This document shows positions 54,362 through 59,269 of a DNA stretch of 59,269 nucleotides, one piece after another; within the stretch, counting starts at the first letter, position 1, and each line of letters opens with the position of its first letter. This stretch comes from an uncultured Campylobacter sp. (lineage in GTDB: Bacteria > Campylobacterota > Campylobacteria > Campylobacterales > Campylobacteraceae), in assembly GCF_938045345.1 (NCBI RefSeq), contig NZ_CALIMS010000014.1, forward strand, positions 1-59,269, given 5' to 3'. The position numbers and the translations under genes were made by a program. The notes beneath the pieces are model-generated. The model was not told the DNA's origin and searched no databases. It saw nothing but the letters and a program-made list of their open reading frames with translations.

Positions 54362-55147
54362 ATGAAAGCGCTATTTTTTATACTCGCGTCGGTTCTGTTT
54401 TTAAAGGCTGAGAGCGTAAGCGAAATTTATTCTCTAGGGGTGCCTGCATGCGATACTTACGATTTAAATTTTAAGAAATGCAGTAGCGGCGACGGCGAAG
54501 CATGCTATTTGGCGGCTTTAATTCTAAATAATAGATCTTGCGCACGAAAAAACGATGGTTTGGCATTGGAATTTTTTGAAAAATCATGCAGTTTGGGATA
54601 TGCCAAAGGCTGCATTTTTATGGGACAAGCGTATTCGCTTACTTCTTTGGACGAAAAACACGCGAAAATCAAGACATATTACGAAAGAGCTTGCGAGCTA
54701 GACGCGAAATTTTGCGACGATTACGGGCTTTTATATTTTTACGGCGAGGGCGTAAAAAAGGATGAGCTTGCGGCAAAAGAGTATTTTAAAAAATCCTGCG
54801 ATGCAGGAAATCCCGCAGGATGCGGGCACTTTGCCACATCGTTAAACAAAGAGGACAAAGATATAAACGAGGTTATGAAATTTTATGAAATCGGCTGCAA
54901 CGGAGAGTATTACCCTTCGTGCTACGCTTACGGGCTGCTGTTGTGGGCTAAAGTAGATAAAAATAAAGGCAAAAATTTTTGCAAGAAGGCTTGCGACAGG
55001 GGTAATGTAAAGGAGGCGTGCAAATGGGTACTCGATATGAGCGAGGAGGAGGAAGAGCAAATTTTATATTTGAGGCGATATTTAAAGCTAGGTTGCGAGG
55101 ATGGTGACACGCAAATGTGCAAGGATTTAGGAAAAATAGGGAATTAG
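54362..55147 (+). CDS. Hcp/Sel1-repeat secreted protein
   Basis: 261 residues, ATG 54362 behind AGGAG. Short signal peptide (about 1-16, ending LKA-ES). Five to six Sel1-like repeats of about 36 residues each, carrying a Cys pair 8-9 apart: CSLGYAKGC, CDAGNPAGC, CNGEYYPSC, CDRGNVKEAC and CEDGDTQMC. This is the plan of the Helicobacter cysteine-rich proteins (Hcp), some of which bind penicillin weakly and are secreted. Third intact member of this local cluster. Penicillinase activity should not be assumed. Confidence 0.9.
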   Translation: MKALFFILASVLFLKAESVSEIYSLGVPACDTYDLNFKKCSSGDGEACYLAALILNNRSCARKNDGLALEFFEKSCSLGYAKGCIFMGQAYSLTSLDEKHAKIKTYYERACELDAKFCDDYGLLYFYGEGVKKDELAAKEYFKKSCDAGNPAGCGHFATSLNKEDKDINEVMKFYEIGCNGEYYPSCYAYGLLLWAKVDKNKGKNFCKKACDRGNVKEACKWVLDMSEEEEEQILYLRRYLKLGCEDGDTQMCKDLGKIGN

Positions 55148-55224
55148 GGCAGAATTTTAAATACTAAATTACCCCACTTGCAAGCTCATGAAATTCGGAC
55201 TTTAAAATTTAATCTTAATTGGGC

Positions 55225-55230
55225 TATAAT
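55225..55230 (+). promoter_or_regulatory. -10 element of the ppk promoter
   Basis: TATAAT preceded by GGGC, 30 bases before the ppk ATG. No clear -35. No Pho-type box was recognised. Confidence 0.6.
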
Positions 55231-55260
55231 CTTAGAATTAATATTCAAAAAGGAGTTTTT

Positions 55261-57342
55261 ATGCAAACACAAAATAATTTTATAAACCGCGAGCTAAGCT
55301 GGCTACGCTTCAATACACGCGTGCTAGAACAATGCAAAAAGGATATTCCGCTAATTGAAAAATTAAAATTTCTAGCGATTTACAGCACTAATTTAGACGA
55401 GTTTTATATGATCCGCGTGGCGGGCTTGAAGCAGCTTTTTACTGCCGGCGTTATAACCAGCGGGGACGATGAGATGACGCCTCTTGAGCAGCTGCGTGCA
55501 ATCCGCTCCTATCTAAGAAACGAACAAACCGAGCTTGAGCAGCAGTATTTCGGCATCCAAAAAGAGCTTTGCAAAAACGGGCTTTTTATCAAAAGCTACG
55601 ACGAGTTGCAGCCCGAGCTAAAGCCGGTGGCGGACGAGTTTTTCTTCTCGCAGATAATGCCAGTAATCGTCCCGATCGCAGTGGATGCGACCCATCCTTT
55701 CCCACATCTAAACAATCTCAGCTTCTCCCTCGCAGTCAAGCTCTGCGACGAGGGCGCGCCCGAGTCGGTGCATTTCGGGATGATTAGAATTCCACGCGTG
55801 ATCCCGCGCTTCGTGCAGGTGGCGCAAAATACCTACGTGCCGATCGGCACCATCGTAAAGCGCCACGCGGAGGAAATTTTCCCCGGCTACAAGCTCATCA
55901 GCTCCGCAGCTTTCCGCGTCACGCGAAACGCAGATATCGTGATCGAGGAGGAGGAAGCGGACGATTTTATGATGATCCTGGAAGCGGGGCTTAAGCTGCG
56001 CCGCAAGGGGGCTTTCGTACGGCTTCAGATCGAAAAGGACGCCGATGCCGAACTGCTGGAATTTCTAAATTCTCATCTTAAAATTTTTTACAAAGATATA
56101 TATGAATGCGCCGTGCCGCTTACGCTGGACGGGCTTTGGGAGATCGCTTCCAATAAGGATTTTTCCTTTCTAGCCCATCCTCAGTATCTGCCAAAGACGC
56201 TGCCCCCCTTTAACGAAAACACCTCCGTTATGAGCGCGATGGAGAAGGAGGATATCCTGCTGATCCATCCTTACGAGAGCTTTGATCCCGTACAAAAGCT
56301 CATCAAAGAGGCCGCAAAGGATCCGAAAGTCATCTCGATCCGTATGACGCTGTATCGCGTGGAGAAAAACTCCCCAATCGTCCAGAGCCTGATCGAGGCC
56401 GCAAGCGACGGCAAGCAGGTGACGGTGATGGTCGAGCTTAAGGCGAGGTTTGATGAAGAAAATAACCTGCACTGGGCGAAGGCGCTCGAAGACGCCGGCG
56501 CGCACGTCATCTACGGTATCACGGGCTTTAAAGTCCACGCCAAGGTAACTCAGATCATCAAAAAAGAGGAAGGCAAGTTAAAATTTTATATCCACTTAGG
56601 CACGGGCAACTACAACGGCTCTAGCGCTAAAATTTACACCGATGTGAGCTTTTTTACCTGCGGCGACCGCTTCGATAAGGACACGACGAATTTCTTCCAC
56701 ATCCTCTCGGGCTACAACAAAAACCGCAAACTTGACAACCTCGCTATGTCGCCGATGCAGATCAAAGAGCGACTCCTGGCGATGATAAAAAACGAGGAGA
56801 AAAAAGGCTCTGCCGGCAGGATCATCGCCAAGATGAACGCTCTTGTTGACGGCGATATGATCAAGGCGCTGTATAAAGCAAGCGCCGCGGGCGTAAAGAT
56901 CGATCTCATCGTGCGCGGCATCTGCTGCTTGCGTCCGGCGCTTAAGGGCGTTAGCGAAAACATCCGCGTGATCTCGATCGTCGGCAAATACCTGGAGCAC
57001 GCTAGAATTTTTTACTTCGCGCACGCGCAGCCCAGCCTATACATCGCGAGCGCGGATTGGATGCCGCGAAATTTAGAACGCAGGCTGGAGCTGATGAGCC
57101 CGATCTACAACGAAAATTTGCAAAATAAGCTCAAAGAAATTTTAAAGCTTCAGCTAAGCGACAATGAGCTCGCATTCGAGCTGCAAAGCAGCGGCGAGTA
57201 CCGAAAGATCGTGCCGAAAAAGGGCGAAGAGAAAATCGACGATCAGGAATTTTTAGAAATTTATTTCAATAAAATTTATAAAAATATCCGCAAACACGAC
57301 GAAAGCGGCACGGCGCTAACTAAGCTTTTGAAGGAGAGCTAG
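55261..57342 (+). CDS. ppk1: Polyphosphate kinase 1
   Basis: Makes inorganic polyphosphate from ATP at the membrane; in campylobacters it supports stress survival and virulence. 693 residues from ATG 55261 (AAAAAGGAG 5 bases upstream); an upstream in-frame ATG at 55219 would lie before the promoter. Domains: N-terminal FINRELSWLRFNTRVLEQ, the head domain, and the two phospholipase-D-like catalytic domains. The first holds FKVHAKVTQI near residues 422-431, with the phosphorylated histidine and its lysine. The second holds the H-A-R-I-F-Y motif near 580. Stands alone. Confidence 0.96.
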   Translation: MQTQNNFINRELSWLRFNTRVLEQCKKDIPLIEKLKFLAIYSTNLDEFYMIRVAGLKQLFTAGVITSGDDEMTPLEQLRAIRSYLRNEQTELEQQYFGIQKELCKNGLFIKSYDELQPELKPVADEFFFSQIMPVIVPIAVDATHPFPHLNNLSFSLAVKLCDEGAPESVHFGMIRIPRVIPRFVQVAQNTYVPIGTIVKRHAEEIFPGYKLISSAAFRVTRNADIVIEEEEADDFMMILEAGLKLRRKGAFVRLQIEKDADAELLEFLNSHLKIFYKDIYECAVPLTLDGLWEIASNKDFSFLAHPQYLPKTLPPFNENTSVMSAMEKEDILLIHPYESFDPVQKLIKEAAKDPKVISIRMTLYRVEKNSPIVQSLIEAASDGKQVTVMVELKARFDEENNLHWAKALEDAGAHVIYGITGFKVHAKVTQIIKKEEGKLKFYIHLGTGNYNGSSAKIYTDVSFFTCGDRFDKDTTNFFHILSGYNKNRKLDNLAMSPMQIKERLLAMIKNEEKKGSAGRIIAKMNALVDGDMIKALYKASAAGVKIDLIVRGICCLRPALKGVSENIRVISIVGKYLEHARIFYFAHAQPSLYIASADWMPRNLERRLELMSPIYNENLQNKLKEILKLQLSDNELAFELQSSGEYRKIVPKKGEEKIDDQEFLEIYFNKIYKNIRKHDESGTALTKLLKES

Positions 57343-57567
57343 ACGCGCAAATTCTATGAAATTCTACACGAGTCATGCGTGAATTTTGTATAAAATTTTC
57401 GAGAGTGTCTGTGTAAATTTACACAGTATAATCAAATATGGGAAGCAACTAATGTGTGCCCTTAGCTTAGGATACAATAAGATATTCTTGCAATGAAACG
57501 GACAAGCTAATTTTTAGTATTTATGATTTAAAATACGACCTAACAAAAAATTTAGGAGAGGAATGGA

Positions 57568-58713
57568 ATGTCGGAATCTCAGGAAGAACCAAAGGCTCTT
57601 TTTCATAAATTCATAAAAGCCATAAAAGATGAAAAATCAGTAAATATATTGGATAAATTTTTACAAAAATTAGAAGACAATAGTTTGGAAACGGCTTTGC
57701 AAAACTGTGATCAAATAACTCAAATCTATAATGGTGACGAAAACTCTGATTCAATATATGAAATAAGAAAGGATATAGAATTAAGCCAAAAACATATAAA
57801 TGAAGTTTATTATAAAATTTTTGATATAGAAAATGGAGAGGGAAAAAGAAACTCAAGCTCTGCTTTGAAAGAAATCCAAAATGCGAAAGAATTGGCCAAT
57901 AAACTGGGAGTAGATTATAGAAGATTCTATGGTACCGAAACGGGAGACAACCTATCAAAAGGCTTAATAACAAAGCTGGAAGAAGCTTGCAATCAAATAG
58001 AAGATAGTCAAGAGCAGCTTGACGAATTAAATGAATATTACGATGAAATTTTTAATGGGTTAGACAACAAAAAGCCATTAAAAGAACACTTAAAGGACTT
58101 GGAACAAAATTTACAAGACCTATCAAAAGCATACGAGCAAAAATTTTCTGAATTATATAAAGAAAAGAAAGGGCTAATAGAGGATTTAATGCCAAGTGCC
58201 GCGAGTATTGGTCTAGCAAAAGCTTACCAAGATGAGAAAAATAAGATAAAAAGAAGTATAACATTTTGGAATTGTACTTTTGTAGGTTCAACTATAATTT
58301 TTATCTTGCTTTTTGGCGGTTACTTTTATTTAAGCTTTAATGAAAATTTTTCTTACATAAGTTTTTTAAGGGCCTTGCCGCTTTGGATATTTAGTGGCTT
58401 TTTCAGCTATTATTCAACTAAACAAATTAGTGAATACAAAAGGTTGGCCAATGAATATGCCCACAAAGAGGCATTAAATACGACATATATAGCCTATAAA
58501 CATGAAATAGAAAATCAAGAAAATGACGAAATTAAGTATAAGCTTCAAAAAATTATGCTCGAAAGCGCAGAATTTAATCCAAGCAATACATTAAATAGAA
58601 ATAACGGCGAAATACCTAGCGTATCAATATCGGAAAAGATAATAGAAAATATGCCGATAGACCGTTTAAAACAAATTTACGAGAAGATAGGAAGTCTTAT
58701 CGGCAAGCCATAA
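57568..58713 (+). CDS. AT-rich coiled-coil protein with two membrane segments
   Basis: 381 residues, ATG 57568 behind AGGAGAGGA. Residues about 10-225 are strongly charged and heptad-like (long coiled coil); two hydrophobic segments follow near 234-255 and 263-285, then a cytoplasmic tail of about 95 residues with further charged helices. No catalytic motif was recognised. Codon use (ATA, AAA, AAT, TTA) is far more AT-rich than ppk and the housekeeping genes, suggesting recent transfer. The plan (coil, two-helix hairpin, short tail) is found in various uncharacterised sensor or defence proteins, but I cannot assign one. It has no partner gene inside the window. Confidence 0.85.
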   Translation: MSESQEEPKALFHKFIKAIKDEKSVNILDKFLQKLEDNSLETALQNCDQITQIYNGDENSDSIYEIRKDIELSQKHINEVYYKIFDIENGEGKRNSSSALKEIQNAKELANKLGVDYRRFYGTETGDNLSKGLITKLEEACNQIEDSQEQLDELNEYYDEIFNGLDNKKPLKEHLKDLEQNLQDLSKAYEQKFSELYKEKKGLIEDLMPSAASIGLAKAYQDEKNKIKRSITFWNCTFVGSTIIFILLFGGYFYLSFNENFSYISFLRALPLWIFSGFFSYYSTKQISEYKRLANEYAHKEALNTTYIAYKHEIENQENDEIKYKLQKIMLESAEFNPSNTLNRNNGEIPSVSISEKIIENMPIDRLKQIYEKIGSLIGKP

Positions 58714-59269
58714 CTTATAGAAAATTTCATTAAATTTTTTAAAAGCATTGTAATACTTTAAATAAACGCATATAGAAATACTAGTCCACCATGATGCTTG
58801 AATACTATGTGCGTAGATAAAATCCGCTCGCTACGTCATCTGCTGCTATGCGGCGTGCAATGGCTGCCCAGATCGCAATCTTTGCCGTGCAAATTTACCG
58901 AACCAGGCAACGGGACGCCCGTATGCGCTAAAATTCCATGCATTTGTAGCCTAGCATTACGGTATCGATAAGAATTTTATACGCTTGAAACCATGTGCCC
59001 CACAGATCGCGGATTAGCATAGCGCCGCGTCTTATATCGTTGCTAGCACTGCAAGCATTTCGCGACATTTTTCTACGCTTTCGCAGACCTCAAAATTTAC
59101 ATGCTCATAAATCTCTAGCACTGTAAAATTACGCCGAAACGCCATCTGTTTCAACCCTACCCGCCTAAAAACTCGGCCTGCATTTACTTAGCGACAATAA
59201 TACATCGCTTGCGAACTACGGCAAGAGGCACATACGCGCCTCTTCTCACACTTTGATTTTTTTGAGCCC
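58714..59269. other. 556-base right-end stretch with short open-frame fragments
   Basis: No complete gene. On the minus strand a 37-codon frame (59145 to 59032) runs into a stop, and in the next frame an overlapping stretch continues to 58928 (MLIRDLWGTWFQAYKIL...), as though a frameshift had split one gene. Neither part is recognised. A hairpin lies near the edge: AAGAGGC (59223-59229) with GCCTCTT (59238-59244), and a T7 run 10 bases further, perhaps a terminator. Confidence 0.4.
59223..59244 (+). terminator. Hairpin near the right edge
   Basis: 7-bp perfect stem AAGAGGC/GCCTCTT with an 8-base loop; a run of seven Ts starts about 10 bases after it on the plus strand. Direction and gene served are unclear. 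Confidence 0.4.

Overview
The window is chromosomal DNA of a Campylobacter-type Campylobacterota organism. The proteins read as Campylobacter orthologues, and two blocks follow, from memory, the gene order of C. jejuni: Cj1096-Cj1109 (metK, sstT, pepF, small protein, uvrD-like helicase, truB, ispE, smpB, thioredoxin lipoprotein, clpS, clpA, aat) and Cj0503-Cj0508 (hemH, oxidoreductase, alaS, maf, PBP1). Base composition of the housekeeping genes is far less AT-rich than in C. jejuni, which points to an oral-type species (C. gracilis, showae, rectus or curvus group). The species is not proven. A quinol nitric oxide reductase fits a microaerobic or anaerobic respiratory lifestyle.

Layout. 1-7464: metK (minus, cut by the left edge), sstT with a strong terminator, then the tightly coupled run pepF / SspB-like small protein / uvrD / truB. 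7465-8260 is non-coding where csrA is expected. 8261-15606: ispE, smpB, a thioredoxin lipoprotein, clpS, clpA, aat and a FtsI-type PBP. This stretch concentrates trans-translation and N-end-rule proteolysis. 15968-18782: a UDP-sugar dehydrogenase and an AT-rich ankyrin protein. 18941-26528: hemH and an oxidoreductase (minus) back to back with alaS, a 4-TM protein, maf and a class A PBP. 26674-34468: a small membrane protein followed by a 2405-residue RTX/EF-hand/cadherin-like secreted protein. 34786-39175: qNOR, a YqeY-like protein, a lipoprotein and a paralogue of the small membrane protein. 39541-41787 (minus): a large AsmA-like protein. 41904-43907: CIRCE-controlled groES-groEL. 44492-50586: a basic secreted low-complexity protein, ispG, a 1.27-kb structured non-coding stretch, and dnaB with an unusual 220-residue C-terminal extension. 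50540-59269: a polytopic membrane protein overlapping dnaB, a cluster of secreted Sel1/Hcp-like proteins, ppk, an AT-rich coiled-coil membrane protein and a non-coding end.

The most striking window-scale signal is the density of the hexamer RAATTY (AAATTT, GAATTT, AAATTC, GAATTC) in every intergenic stretch and in the low-complexity parts of several proteins. By hand count there are 17 in about 310 bases at 47391-47700 and about 21 in 796 bases at 7465-8260, against only about 4 in the AT-rich first kilobase of the RTX gene. RAATTY is the site methylated by CtsM in C. jejuni, which marks DNA for uptake in natural transformation, so I suggest the word behaves as an accumulated uptake sequence. 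The second notable point is a small protein at 4159-4566 whose layout matches the ClpX adaptor SspB, a few genes from smpB, clpS, clpA and aat. No tRNA, rRNA, IS element or CRISPR array was recognised.
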